DNA from: Maylandia zebra
Taxonomy: Eukaryota > Chordata > Actinopteri > Cichliformes > Cichlidae
DNA length: 64,000 nt
Assembly (NCBI RefSeq): GCF_041146795.1
Contig: NC_135170.1
Location: 20,702,033-20,766,032 of the forward strand
Direction: 5' to 3'
Positions 36,536 to 48,800 of this stretch are shown here, one piece after another; within the stretch, counting starts at the first letter, position 1; the number at the start of each line of letters is the position of its first letter. The translations under genes were made by a program, and so were the position numbers. The notes under the pieces are model-generated. The model had not been told where the DNA came from and did not search any database. It saw nothing but the letters and a program-made list of their open reading frames with translations.

Positions 36536-37133
36536 CTGTCCGTTGCCATGCGTTTACATGCGTTGTTATGGGTTAACTGTCCGTTGTTATGGGTTAACTG
36601 TCCGTTGCCATGGGTTACCGGTCCGTTGCCATGGTAACCGGTCCATTGCCATGGGTTACCGGTCCGTTGCCATGGTAACCGGTCCGTTGCCATGGTAACC
36701 GGTCCGTTGCCATGGGTTACCTGACCGTTGCCATGGGTTAACTGTCCGTTGCCATGCGTTAACTGTCCGTTGCCATGCGTTTACATGTGTTGTTATGGGT
36801 TAACTGTCCGTTGCCATGCGTTTACATGCGTTGTTATGGGTTAACTGTCCGTTGCCATGGGTTATATGACCGTTGCCATGGGTTAACTGTCTGTTGCCAT
36901 GCGTTAACTGTCCGTTGCCATGCGTTTACATGCGTTGTTATGGGTTAACTGTCCGTTGCCATGCGTTTACATGCGTTGTTATGGGTTAACTGTCCGTTGC
37001 CATGCGTTTACATGCGTTGTTATGGGTTAACTGTCCGTTGTTATGGGTTAACTGTCTGTTGCCATGGGTTACCGGTCCGTTGCCATGGTAACCGGTCCGT
37101 TGCCATGGGTTACCGGTCCGTTGCCATGGTAAC

Positions 37134-37767
37134 CGTTTGCCAGTTTGCCAGAGAGCACATGGATGATACAGCAGAGGATTGGGAGAATGTCATGTGGTCA
37201 GATGAAACCAAAGTAGAACTTTTTGGTATAAACTCAACTCGTCGTGTTTGGAGGAAGAAGAATACTGAGTTGCATCCCAAGAACACCATACCTACTGTGA
37301 AGCATGGGGGTGGAAACATCATGCTATGGGGCTGTTTTTCTGCCAAGGGGACAGGACGACTGATCCGTGTTAAGGACAGAATGAATGGGGCCATGTATCG
37401 TGAGATTTTGAGCCAAAACCTCCTTCCATCAGTGAGAACTTTGAAGATGAAACGAGGCTGGGTCTTCCAACATGACAATGATCCAAAACACACTGCCCGG
37501 GCAACAAAGGAGTGGCTCCGTAAGAAGCATTTGAAAGTCCTGGAGTGGCCTAGCCAGTCTCCAGACCTCAACCCCATAGAAAATCTGTGGCGGGAGTTGA
37601 AAGTCCGTGTTGCTCGGCGACAGCCCCAAAACATCACTGTTCTCGAGAAGATCTGCATGGAGGAATGGGCCAAAATACCAGCTACTGTGTGTGCAAACCT
37701 GGTAAAGACCTATAGTAAACGTTTGACCTCTGTTATTGCCAACAAAGGTTATGTTACAAAGTATTGA
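37134..37767 (+). CDS. Tc1-like transposase, catalytic domain
   Basis: About 210 residues encode the DDE catalytic domain of a fish Tc1 transposase. [11 protein letters not shown] carries Asp 1, [20 protein letters not shown] the Gly-rich box, HDNDPKHTA Asp 2 and [15 protein letters not shown] the Glu. It ends ...GYVTKY and TGA 37765-37767. All three catalytic residues are present with no stop, so the coding part is young. The N-terminal paired-like DNA-binding domain and the left terminal repeat are missing: the frame runs straight into satellite at 37133. No clear right terminal repeat was found after the stop. Confidence 0.9.
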
Positions 37768-38219
37768 GTGAGGCAAATCTGAACACATCCTGTCAGCATT
37801 TTTCAGATGAATACATTTAAGTAAACAACTTAGTTTCACACTTTAGGATCTGTAGCCATTACAAGAGTTATAGAGCATTTTGGGGATTGCACAGGCATCG
37901 GTTTTCTATTGCCCATTTGCGAGGAGTAAGCGCGCCCCCCATTTGCGAGGTGTGCCCACTGCTTGCTCCACAGGGTGGAGACCAACAGAGAAGGGCGGGG
38001 GATTCTCTGGCTTCTGGATTCATCTGATAACCAGCTCGCAAAAAAAAACGAAATAAAAACAAACCAACAAACACAAAAACAGAAGATATTATGACACAGC
38101 CTTTCAATTTGCACCGATGTGTTTTCCAAATTCTATCATACACATATATGCAAAAAGTGAGCGCGAGGGTCCTCGGTGCACCTGCTTGCTGCTGTGTTGA
38201 AGTCTCTCACACGCACGCA

Positions 38220-38268
<49 letters not shown>

Positions 38269-41200
38269 TGTTTTAATCACTTTCTGTCCTGTGCTTGAAG
38301 TTTGATTTAGGCTTCTGCAGGAAATCTATGTCCTTTTAACCCTATGTTCCAACCTTCCACGCCATTCAAGTGTAATTATATTTCATGGGAGGTGCACATC
38401 AGGTCACGTGGAAGGTTATGGTGTAGATTTCAGGGATTTTTCTCATCATGAATGTATTAATGCAGTTTAAAATGCTCTGCACAAACACCTTTAGACTCTT
38501 TTAGGCCACAGTAACGTGATGCCAGCCAGAAAACAAGTGTTCCAGTATGTGTTTCTTGTGTTTTTGTGGGGTTTTTTTCTCTTCTTTGGTTCTTCAGTTG
38601 TATTTTAAAGATTCAAGGACAGGGGCAGGTTAGCTGAGAGTAAATGCTGTGCTACATTCATATCGCCCTACACATTAATGTCAAATAAATTAGATTAAGA
38701 TTTGCAAGCTTAGCAAAATTAAGGCTATAAATGATCCATAATGCAGCTCTGCATTTCAAACCTGTCAGAGAACAATCGGGGTACATTTAATACATGTAAT
38801 TAATCGTCTTTTCCTTTCTTTTTTTTAGGCTTGCTTTATATATTATACTTCATATTAAAGATTGACAATCCAAAATATATTACTTTTAATTAAGCCTTTC
38901 TTCTCTGCGGGCTCTTTTGAAACACACAGAGTTGGTGTTTAGTTTGGTGTTTACTTTAACACAATCTGCCGCATGCGTGTGTTTGTGTGTGTGTGTGAGA
39001 CCCTTAACATTAATTTCCTGTTTAAATTAAACGGATCAGAGTCATGAGCTTAATGGGCACGCTCTCTTTACGTTTCTGTCTCGTTGTCATCTTATCTTTA
39101 ATGCTGTTGTGTACACGTTCTGTTATTTTTACAGCCTTTGCCCTTTATTTTCGCCCTCGTGACCCCCCTGCTGTGAGTTTTATAGTAATGCACAAAGCTG
39201 ACAGGTGAATGGATAGTTCTATAGAATAAAACACAAAAGCGGCTAAATAATCACCTACCATGGAAAATGCAGACAAAAGACGGCCAAGCGTCATTTCTCC
39301 AAATAACATGTTGTGTTTGTCTAAGCGAGACAGTCACTGGGTGTCACGTACGTTCACACAAATACACAAACGCATGACCTGCTGTCATCTATAACATAAT
39401 CTGAAGATCCCACTTCCTCTTCCTCACATTTAATCTGATGACTGCTGGTGTCTCGTTTTTGTTGCAGTGATGATCGATTGATTAGTAAGAATGTGCAACT
39501 TTATGATTGGATCCCAAAAAACTAGTCATCACACACAGTACTGTGTAAAAGTCTTGAGCCACCCATTATTCTTTATGTCTTGGCAGGTGGATGATTTATT
39601 GAAACATACATGGATATACATATACAGCATATACAGTAAAAACAGAGCTTGTACTATTCTAACGAGCTTCAGAGTGAATATTAAGTATGAGTGCCTTTAT
39701 TCTTCAGCTCTATGTCAGCTCTGTGAGGATCTTCAGGATCAGTTCTCCAGGGTTCATGAAGGATGTTCAAAGCTCTTCTTTGGATGTTTCTGCCTTTTGT
39801 TCTGTTCTCTGTCAGGATGATCTCACAGAGATCTGGCTCTGGGGAGGCCCATCCATCACTGATAGTGTTCCTCTATATGTTCTTCTATCCAGGTATGATT
39901 TAATTATTAGCAGATGGGTTCCAGAAGGTGGATCAAACTGATTGTATTTTTCTTCCTTCATAATTCATCTGTTTATCAAAGATCTCCAACATCACAGACT
40001 GACCTGCAGCTGAGACCATGACAGAGCAATCTGTCTGAGAGACTGCAGTCAGTCCAAATTGGGCTGCAACTGTTTGGAGATGGGTTGCCTCCCACCAGAC
40101 AATCTGTGCAGTTACTCTGCAGTCAAAAGACGCTGAGGGTGTTACACGATCAACATCTGGGCCTTTAGTTGGTTTAGTTGGTTGCTGGAACTACTTGCAG
40201 TTCGTCATCAAACAAAAAAGAAAATTCAGTGTAATCACGGGACAACCACAGATTTATCTTTCCCTTGTCACAAGGAGGTTGTCATCCTATTTTTACTCTA
40301 ATCCAGGGGTGGGGGACTCTAAATTGCGTCCTCAACATGTCTTGAAGTTCTCCAGAGGCCTGGTAATGAACTGATCATTTGATTCCGGTGTGTTGACCCA
40401 GGGTGATATCTAAAACCTGCAGGAGACGGGGCCTTGACCCCTGCTCTAGTCCAATATGATAAAAGCTAGCTTGGCTCGTACTAACTGCTAAATGGAAGGA
40501 ATCCGGTCTTTGGGTGATGACGTGATGAATCCTGCTTCCGGGCCCAAACTACTCTGTGTTTAATAAGGCTTTTGTGTTTTTTACATGTTTTAATGCTTTG
40601 TATCTTGTTCTATTTAATCTCAACAAGCCCTAAAAACAGTCAGTGATCACTGTCGGCCTCTCTCGGGTTTTATTACCACTAATCATTTTAAAGCTTAGTT
40701 TTCAAAACTTTATGATGTAACTACAGCCCAGCCCATGCAGCAGTATATTAATAACTAATCTGGTATTGTGGATGGATTATCTCAGCTGTTCTCCCGACTG
40801 AAGTTCGGTCCGTTTACAGCATCCTGCCATGCGATTGCATTTGTCCCGAACCTTCGGGAACACTCACGTTAACTTTGAGTGGAAAAAAGTTAGCGTTCAT
40901 CGTCTAGCTTCAGTTTATATTATGCTAACATATCTGTGTCGCTAGCGATCAAGTAGCACATCATTATATACCAGCTAACCCAATTTCAGTAACCCTACAA
41001 ACGTCACTGCTGTTTAGTTTCCTGTCTTCATTTATGTTGGAAGTGATAGCAGAGCTGTACGTTTTAATTTGTTTTGCAAATCTCTCATTCAGAACATGGT
41101 ATATTTTATTAACAGATAAGTTACAGAATAGAGTAATCTCAAGAAACATCCTTCAGCTACTTTTTTACTTTTACTTGAGTAAATGAGTTGAGTCAGTACT

Positions 41201-41580
41201 TCAACTTTTAGTGGAATATTTTTTAACAGTAGTTTATGAACTTTTACTTAACTAATGTCTGTACTTTTGCCAGCTCTGATACTCAAATGGGAATGTCTGA
41301 CTAGTTGATGGTATAAATTTCTGGCTTCAGACTAGTTTTTGCACCTTTACTGACAGTATAGTTTCTCGGTTAACATCTCTCACTTACTTTTGCTCTCTGC
41401 CTTTCAACCTGCATTAAAGAGAACACCTCAAAGGCAAAGTATGGTTTAATGCCACTCAAGCAGATCAATACTAAAACTCCATCCCTTTTAATTACATTAA
41501 TTAAATTTCATGCAGCAGTTCATTCACTTTAGTTAATTTGTGTGAAAAAAAGCAAAGTAGAAAGTTGTGATTTAACATAA
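37768..41580. other. Spacer with minor repeats, no gene
   Basis: It holds a (CACG)n/(CA)n microsatellite at about 38208-38270 and a short (TG)n near 38978. About 39533-39940 begins CAGTACTGTGTAAAAGTCTTGAGCC, written here as CAGTACTGTG plus TAAAAGTCTTGAGCC, a common fish DNA-transposon end. About 40308-40450 starts CCAGGGGTGGGGGACTC and ends GACCCCTGCTCTAG, like a hAT-type MITE. No exon is recognised. Confidence 0.5.
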
Positions 41581-41583
41581 ACT

Positions 41584-41589
41584 TTATTT
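41584..41589 (-). terminator. ndufb10 poly(A) signal
   Basis: TTTATT on the plus strand (AATAAA on minus) lies 34 nt beyond the ndufb10 stop codon. Confidence 0.75.
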
Positions 41590-41622
41590 TACAGTTATTA
41601 CATAGGAGAGAGAGAGAGATTC

Positions 41623-44087
41623 TTAAGCATTCTGGGCCTGAGCTGCCATCATTCGCTCTTTTTGCTTCATTAGACATTTCCTTGCACTGGCATAAGCTCC
41701 CAGGTCTCCATCTACAAAGAGGAAAGATGACAATTTAATACATGAAGCGACTGTGCAGCAAAACAGAAAAAGCTCTCCAAAAATCAGGAAATCACAATAT
41801 GCAAAAACCCAAATCTCCTTTACATAGGAAAAGAAAAGCAAACTCACAAACTCAAAAGCTGGAAATAATGACACTTAATGATAAATGTTGTGTGCCATGA
41901 CTGAACACTTATTGCTTATAAACTGCACACATCAAAGCTCTGGAACAGCTCAGTACTTACAGCGTGACTGGAAGTTCTTTGTCACCTCATTGAACTGCTG
42001 AATTTCCTTAGCACAGTTCTGCTGGTAGCTGTGTCCTTCTCTCTGCTGGCAGGCCCTCAAACGCTCCTGGATCACCTTCACGATCTCCTGATCCACTTTG
42101 CTGAGGGACAAGACAGAAACACAAGGGGATTTTCATTTTCTGTCAAAGTCTGTCAGACAGACTTGCCATCTTCTGATCTCTCCCAAATTGTTATGTGTCT
42201 TTCAGTCTGGCTGACTGGAATGCTCTAATGCTGTTTGAGACCGTTTCTGAAGCCAGCAAGCACCATACTGGCAGTTTGCTTTGTGTCATTGTGCTACAAG
42301 GTGAACTGCTGCCCCCTATTCATGTTACTGCACTCTGGTGAACACAGTTTCTTTAATGTTCTCCTATATTTGGCTACACTCATGCAATCCCTGCAAAAAA
42401 ATCTCCAAAGCATGCAGAAGGTGTGTTGGCCAGGTGATGAGCTGTAGGTATTGCTCTGCCAGAATGCTGGGACTTCTGGCCAGTTACATCTTTTGCTTCA
42501 TGCTCTGAGTCATTTAGAAGCATCAACACAAATGCAAAGAAGTCTGTCAGTATCCTGTCACATAAAGAAAAAAGCCCAGAGCCTCATGAAAGATCCACCC
42601 CACCCCAGACACTGTTTTAACTTTTCAGAACAGTAGAAACAGTGAGAAAAAAACAAAAACAAAAACTTTTTTTTTTAACCAAAAGCTATTTTGTAAAGTG
42701 AAAAACAAATCGTGCAATAAATGGCTGTAGAACATGACATGTCCTGTTTTGGCATGATCTATGTTTTACTTAGACATTTTATAAATTCTATGTTTACTTT
42801 TACAGGCTTGTACATATATTATAGGCTTTATACAGTTGTTTGTTTTTTAAATAGACATATTGTAAGCCTCTTGTCCCCCAGAGCTTTGTATTGAGAGGAC
42901 ATTGCATGCAATTTCACTATATATTCATTCATCTATAATATGAACCAAAGCCTAACCTTATTTTTTATTTATTAAATACAGTACACATTTTCTTTATAAA
43001 ATGAATTTGAGCTTTGTAAATATTAACTCGGTTACTTTCCACCCTACTGATTAAAAAAACAAAAAACAAAACAAAACAGTGTATGAGACTTTTTTGATGT
43101 CAGAGGGGCATGCTAACAAAACTTGTACTTCCTGACCTGCACCATGTTATTTATTCAAAATGCCCACAAACCTTTTGACAAAGATGAAGCCCAAAAGATG
43201 AGGTTGTGATGTGAGTATTTTGCGTTTTTGTAGACGATTTTACCTAGGCATAATGCAATATGTGTTTGATTCATTAACAGTGTGTGTGTTACACTTGTGC
43301 CTCCACTCAAGTTGAAACATCTTTAGGACTTTTAATGCACAATAAATGATGTCTGTATATATTTGCAAAACGCATTTCAGTTGCTTAAATTTAATTAGTT
43401 TACAAAACAACTCTAAAACTATGTTTTCCTTTGTCATTAACATTACAAAGTGCAGACTGGTGGACAAAAAATGCATTCATGTGAAAAGTTTTCATCCCTC
43501 TGAATCTCACTCGTATGTTACTTACTAGTCTCTCCTCCACTGCATCTCTGCCTCGTAGTAGCAGGGGTAATCTCCCTCTTTGCACTCCGTCAGGTCAGGA
43601 ACACGACGGAACTTCTGGTGGTAGTACACGATCTTGTTTTTAGCCCGAATACTGTCAACAGCATCTGGGCGAAGGAAGGAAAGGGTTCAAAGCTCATATA
43701 AACTCAGTCCAGGCTGAGTAGGTTGTACATTGCTAGCATAAACATCTAACTAACCGCGGACTTCTACCGCAAAACCTGACATCTACTCGCACAAAACAAA
43801 GCTTGTAACTTATCTAGATTTAAACAATTCAGTGGAAGAAAAAGCACCACTTTAAATAAACCAGAATGCGTATACAGCGTCCTCAGTTCTTGTGCTATGT
43901 TGTAGAGCTACCCTGTTAGCCGAGTTAGCTTCCAGTTACCTCTAAATGTGGTGACAGGCAGGTCCACGGAATAATAGAAGAGCTTAGACAAAATCAGAGC
44001 TGGGTTTGGCAGTGCTGTTTGTTTGTCCACAACCGGAGTCTGCCGAGGAGGCTCTGGGTATGCCCCTTTATCGTAGTCTGCAGGCAT
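41623..44087 (-). CDS. ndufb10: NADH:ubiquinone oxidoreductase subunit B10
   Basis: NDUFB10 is an accessory subunit of the membrane arm of mitochondrial complex I. Exons are 44087-43940, 43664-43526, 42100-41961 and 41711-41623, all GT-AG and in phase, giving 171 residues (human 172). The protein starts [19 protein letters not shown] (human MPDSWDKDVYPEPPRRTPV). It continues [38 protein letters not shown] and [29 protein letters not shown], and ends [19 protein letters not shown]. The Cys pairs in CKEGDYPC and [13 protein letters not shown] fit the twin-Cys intermembrane-space fold. It is head-to-head with the spacer before rpl3l; an NRF-1 site lies upstream. Confidence 0.96.
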
Positions 44088-44158
44088 TTTTGTACCCTGT
44101 TTTGAACAAAACTGAAAAACCCCTACAATTCGACCTCGACAGGTCTCCTTTGGACGGA

Positions 44159-44169
44159 GCGCATGCGCA
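44159..44169 (-). promoter_or_regulatory. NRF-1 site in the ndufb10 promoter
   Basis: GCGCATGCGCA matches the NRF-1 consensus and lies 72 bp upstream of the ndufb10 ATG. NRF-1 drives many nuclear genes for mitochondrial proteins. AATGGCG near 44182 is a YY1-like partner. Confidence 0.7.
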
Positions 44170-44189
44170 GGAAAAGCAAAATAATGGCG

Positions 44190-45870
44190 AATTAGAGGTC
44201 AGCAAATAAAAGCGTTCGAACGTCCTTATGCCAGTCTTTATTACTGAATTAGAATTATTACAAATAAAAAACAACTTAAAAGAAAACTTGGAACGAGCTC
44301 ACTTCAGTTTTCGTAAAATATGAAGGTCGAAGGGTAAAGGTTGCAGGTTGGACTGTTGTACTAGTTAGCTACAGTAGGGGGCGGCAGGGAGCCGACTATG
44401 ATAACTTAAGTTGGAATGCAAAAGTCTTGAACCGCCCTTTTTTTCCTCAATATTTTGCTAGGAAAATGGGAAATTGTGCTTGAAAGTACTTGTACTCATC
44501 AGTACTTGGCATGACAACTTTTATTCTTTAATATAGTCTGAACTTTTTTAGGTAAGCTTTCTATCCAGTCTATTGTGATGAACCAAGATTTGAACCTGAC
44601 TTGAACAAGAATTTCAAATTTGGATTCTATGCTATTCCAGACCTGTTGCCACAGATTTTTAGTGCAGTTCTCGTGTATTTCAGCATACCTCAACCTTTTT
44701 TACCTTCACTAAAAATAGCCTCTTGACAGTCACCCCTTCCACTGAGACCATTTCAGCAAAAAGTAGATGGGTCAGCTGAAGGGCCAGATGCATCTCTCAG
44801 GTCCTGTGTCAGCTCTTTACTGGATCCCCTTGCCCCCTCAATTTCTTAAGGACATGAGTTTCTGAATTCATCGGTGTGGAGTGGTCCTGGGCTGAAAAAA
44901 CTAAATCAGGTCAACATTGGTCACATGATCACATGGCAGCGAAGACTTTCTTCCTCCTCCTCTCCTTTCTTGGTTGTACGGTTCCTGTCCACTAGGCCTC
45001 CCCACCACCTCAGACCTCTGACATTACCATCTTCCCTCCTCCTATCTGGTCAGGACTTGGCAGAGATCGTCTTGTTTGAAAGCGAATACGTCCCCTCATC
45101 TGGGCCAAACACCAAATTAGAGCCCTGTGTGTCATCTTATGTATGACTCTAGCATCTGCACTGGTTTCTGTCTCTTTCTATCTGTCGCTGGGACAATCCG
45201 CAGACATGGTCAGTGCTCCTTGTGTTTTTGGTTGTTTTCTTCTTTAGAGGATAGTTAAAGCTGCACTTTTTGGACTGTCTTTGCCTCCTACATGTGTGCA
45301 TGTGTGTGTGTGTGAGATGATTTATCACTTTCTTTGACCTTTTGAATTTATAAGAGTGTATGAAGCACACTGAAATCTAGTAATGGCTACGCTTAGGAGA
45401 GCACGTGGAACACTGCGCTGGTGACCTTTTTTTTCCTATAACAAGACACCATCGTTTCAAGTTTTCTTAATTATTTTATTTGGATTTCTGAATTACAGAT
45501 ATGAAACAGAAACAGAGTGAAGCAGAAGCACATGGCCTGAATACAAAGGCAACAGATTGGAAGATCATGACAGATGACTCTTTTTGTGTTCCGCTAACTT
45601 AACACTGTTAAAGATTTGGAGGACGTTAAAGAAAATGAGGAAATGATCACAAACAGTTGCTCAAAAACATGACTGATGTCACCATATAATACAGTAACTA
45701 AAATGAATAATTTGTTTTGCTATGTAAATGTGTGCTACACTTTTAGTATAAAGTGATGTGGGTGTCTCCCACCACTGATGTGTACATTCGAATGTACACA
45801 TCTGGACACGTGTGGACATCAGCTTATGTTGTACACTGGCAATGTGTTTATGACCTGACAAATAATCAAA
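44190..45870. other. ndufb10-rpl3l spacer
   Basis: Around 44408 the sequence GCAAAAGTCTTGAACCGCCC resembles the transposon end also seen near 39540 and may start a decayed element to about 44760. The remainder shows no exon that I can support. Short open frames here have no recognisable family. Confidence 0.4.
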
Positions 45871-45875
45871 AGGAG

Positions 45876-48800
45876 ATGGTAACTGTAAAAATGAAAGTAA
45901 CACTAAACACCCATGGGTTATCTAAATGTCATCAATTTGGGCGTGCACCAACTCCATTGTGGCTTTTCAGTCTCATCGCAAATTCCATGCTCCTCGCCAC
46001 GGGCACATGGGGTTCCTGCCTTGCAAGCGAAGCAAGAAGCACAGGGGGAGGGTGCGTTCATGGCCCAAAGATAACCCCAGCCATCCCGTCCACCTCACTG
46101 CCTTCCTGGGATATAAGGCGGGCATGACCCACACGCTGAGAGAGGTGCACCGCACTGCCCTCAGTATGTAAACATTGATGGATGCAAGACTTTAGACAAT
46201 CTGTTATCTATTTAGTATATAGCATGCATTATTTTAGAGATGTAAATAGAAATTGAAAGTTGAATAAAATCAAATGATACAGAAAGAATAAACTGGGCAT
46301 TGCTCAGGCTGCATTCAAGCTGTTAGTGTTAAAAACTGAAAGCTGCTTTGATTTTGTGCTGAGGCTAAACTTAAAATGCATTCCTTCACGTCTCTTTTGT
46401 TTTGCATATTTTTACCTTTTTATCACCTTCTGTTTACTTGCTGCATGTTTCACTGACTTGAATCTGTCAGTTTTCCTAGCAGGATCTGCCTCCTTCTGTC
46501 TTCCACAGAGCAATCAAAGCGAGAAGAAGTTGAGGCGGTGACCATCATCGAGACTCCGCCTGTCATTGTGGTGGGTGTTGTGGGATACATCAAAACGATC
46601 CGTGGTTTGCGCTCCCTGAAAACCATCTTTGCTGAGCACCTGAGTGACGAGTGCAAGCGCAGATTTTATAAAAACTGGTACGCGTGTGTGATCATTTAAA
46701 GCTCTCCTGTGCATAGAAGTAATTGACCCGCACATACGGTCTTGTCACACTGTTGTTCCTTCAATATGTGCTGAGCTTTTCTGTGTTTCAGGTATAAGAG
46801 CAAGAAGAAGGCCTTCACTAAGTATGCTAAGAAGTGGCAGGACGAGACAGGCAAGAAGCAGCTTAACAAAGACTTCAATGCCATGAAGAAGTACTGTTCA
46901 GTCATCAGGGTTATTGTTCACTCACAGGTAGGTTCTAAAATCACCATCCTGCATCACATTAGCTCCGTTTTTAGTTTTCCATCTGATTTCATCGGCTAGT
47001 ATAATCACTGATATTTATTTACTTGATCTCCTTCTGTTAAATCTCTCCCATGGAGGGGGCAGAGGTGTCAGAGTTATCCAACTGCCCACATGCAACAGAG
47101 ACAAAAGCCTCCAAATCCCCAAACTCTTGGCTGTCGGTAGCTGGATGGCTTTGACTACAACGATCACCTGTGGGGAGCACTGGAGGGCAGTTTCAAATAG
47201 CAGTTTATAAATAATTTTCACGGGGGATGAAGGCCACTCACAGAGTCTTTGCCTTTATGTTGGCAGCATGAAGCCAAAGATCAGCCAAGATTTCAGTTCT
47301 TAAAATCCTGCTAAGATCAAGCCTCCTCAGCTCATGAAAAAAAACATCAACATGCACATTTAAATATCAGAGTTGTTCCAAGTGACTGGTGTTACATCTG
47401 AGAGTTCAAACATGGCCACATGCTGAATAATAAATCTAATTATAGTAACTTGAAAGCAAGATGCTTTTCAGTATGCTTCTCAAGCTCTGCACTTAACAAC
47501 ATAGTTGTTTTAGACTTGGGAGCTGCTTCTGTTTGCAGCTTGCAGGCTTCCCTAATTACTTTCCATCTGCCTCCAGATGCGACTGTTGCCCTTAAGGCAG
47601 AAAAAAGCTCACGTCGTGGAGGTGCAGCTAAATGGGGGTACCATCTCGGACAAGGTGGACTGGGCGAAGGAGCACCTGGAGCAGGCTGTGCCCGTATCTG
47701 CCGTCTTCTACCAGGATGAGATGATTGATGTCATCGGTGTCACGAAAGGTCACGGCTTCAAAGGTAGGAAATGTGCTGTGGCAGCCCCAGGCGTTGAAAA
47801 GTTTAATGAGTAATAAACCGGAAGGTCCAACCATGACTTTTACGTCTTTGGGCTGATAGGCGTGACAAGCCGCTGGCACACAAAGAAACTCCCACGGAAG
47901 ACTCACAAGGGTTTGAGGAAGGTAGCTTGTATTGGAGCCTGGCATCCTGCCCGTGTGGGCTACACTGAAGCTCGCGCTGGTCAGAAAGGCTATCATCACC
48001 GCACTGAGATCAACAAAAAGGTTTATAGCTTTAACAACTTACTATATTATATTTGCACACACCTAGTCAATGTTTGTTGGTTGCCTAAACATCTCTTTAA
48101 ATAAGGAGTATTATGAATTATTATTATTAGTATGAGGGGTTTTCCATAATTGAAATCTTGATGTCCTCTTTTGTTTTTTCAGATCTACCGTATTGGTAGG
48201 GGTCTTCACATCCAGGATGGAAAAGTGATCCGGAACAATGCGTCTACTAACTATGACATCAGCCAGAAAACCATTACCCCCATAGTACTCCCAGCTTTGT
48301 GTTACAGTATCATATTGTGCATGAAAGTTTTCTCGTATCCAAAGTCTATATTTATAATGTATCAACAGTAATATAAAATGAAGAGTTTGCATTAGGTGAG
48401 ATATTTTAACCTTTATTACTACATTTATGTCATAGGGAGGCTTTCCTCGCTATGGTGAAGTGAATAATGACTTTGTCATGGTGAAAGGCTGCATTATCGG
48501 GGCTAAAAAACGTGTCCTCACCCTTCGAAAGGTAGGGTGAGGAATTTAAAGTCTTCAGCTCTTACAGGTATCATTCGTGTAAGTGTAGTTTAACGTTTTT
48601 GGCTGCTCCTCCTCACAGTCTTTACTCACGCACACATCGCGCAAGTCCAAGGAAGGCATCGAGCTCAAGTTCATTGACACCACTTCCAAATTTGGCCATG
48701 GGCGCTTCCAGACAGCCCAGGAGAAGAGAGCATTTATGGTGAGTGTGAAAAAACAACCATAAAGAAAAAAACAACAACCAAAAAAACCCAACTGAATACC

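Larger units (their letters stand above)
20180..37133. repeat. ~17-kb 20/21-bp satellite with higher-order structure
   Basis: The whole stretch is built from 20- or 21-bp monomers, roughly 800 by length. Each monomer has a left half (GTTAACTGTCC, GTTACCGGTCC, TAACCGGTCC, GTTATATGACC, GTTACCTGACC or GTTTACATGC) and a right half (GTTGCCATGG, GTTGCCATGC or GTTGTTATGG). Monomers are not random. Runs of a 41-bp dimer (GTTTACATGC-GTTGTTATGG plus GTTAACTGTCC-GTTGCCATGC) alternate with CCGGT-rich blocks. GTTACCTGACC and GTTATATGACC act as punctuation. Larger segments recur at exact offsets. Variation is mostly block copy number; point changes are rare. No gene lies inside. Heptapeptide-repeat open frames are a consequence of the 21-bp period. 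Confidence 0.97.

Noticed and set aside
20180-37133. Many open frames with heptapeptide repeats such as VNCPLPC and GYRSVAM across the satellite
   Set aside because: They follow from the 21-bp period (seven codons). They occur in several frames and on both strands, shift with each 20-bp monomer, and show no protein-like composition change.
20180-37133. CRISPR array
   Set aside because: The units are contiguous with no unique spacers, and the surroundings are spliced vertebrate genes.
37110-37673. Minus-strand open frame opposite the Tc1 transposase
   Set aside because: It is antisense of a conserved coding region; the plus strand carries all the DDE motifs.
44874-45146. Ser/Leu-rich open frame between ndufb10 and rpl3l
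   Set aside because: There is no family resemblance, splice context or codon bias that I could support.
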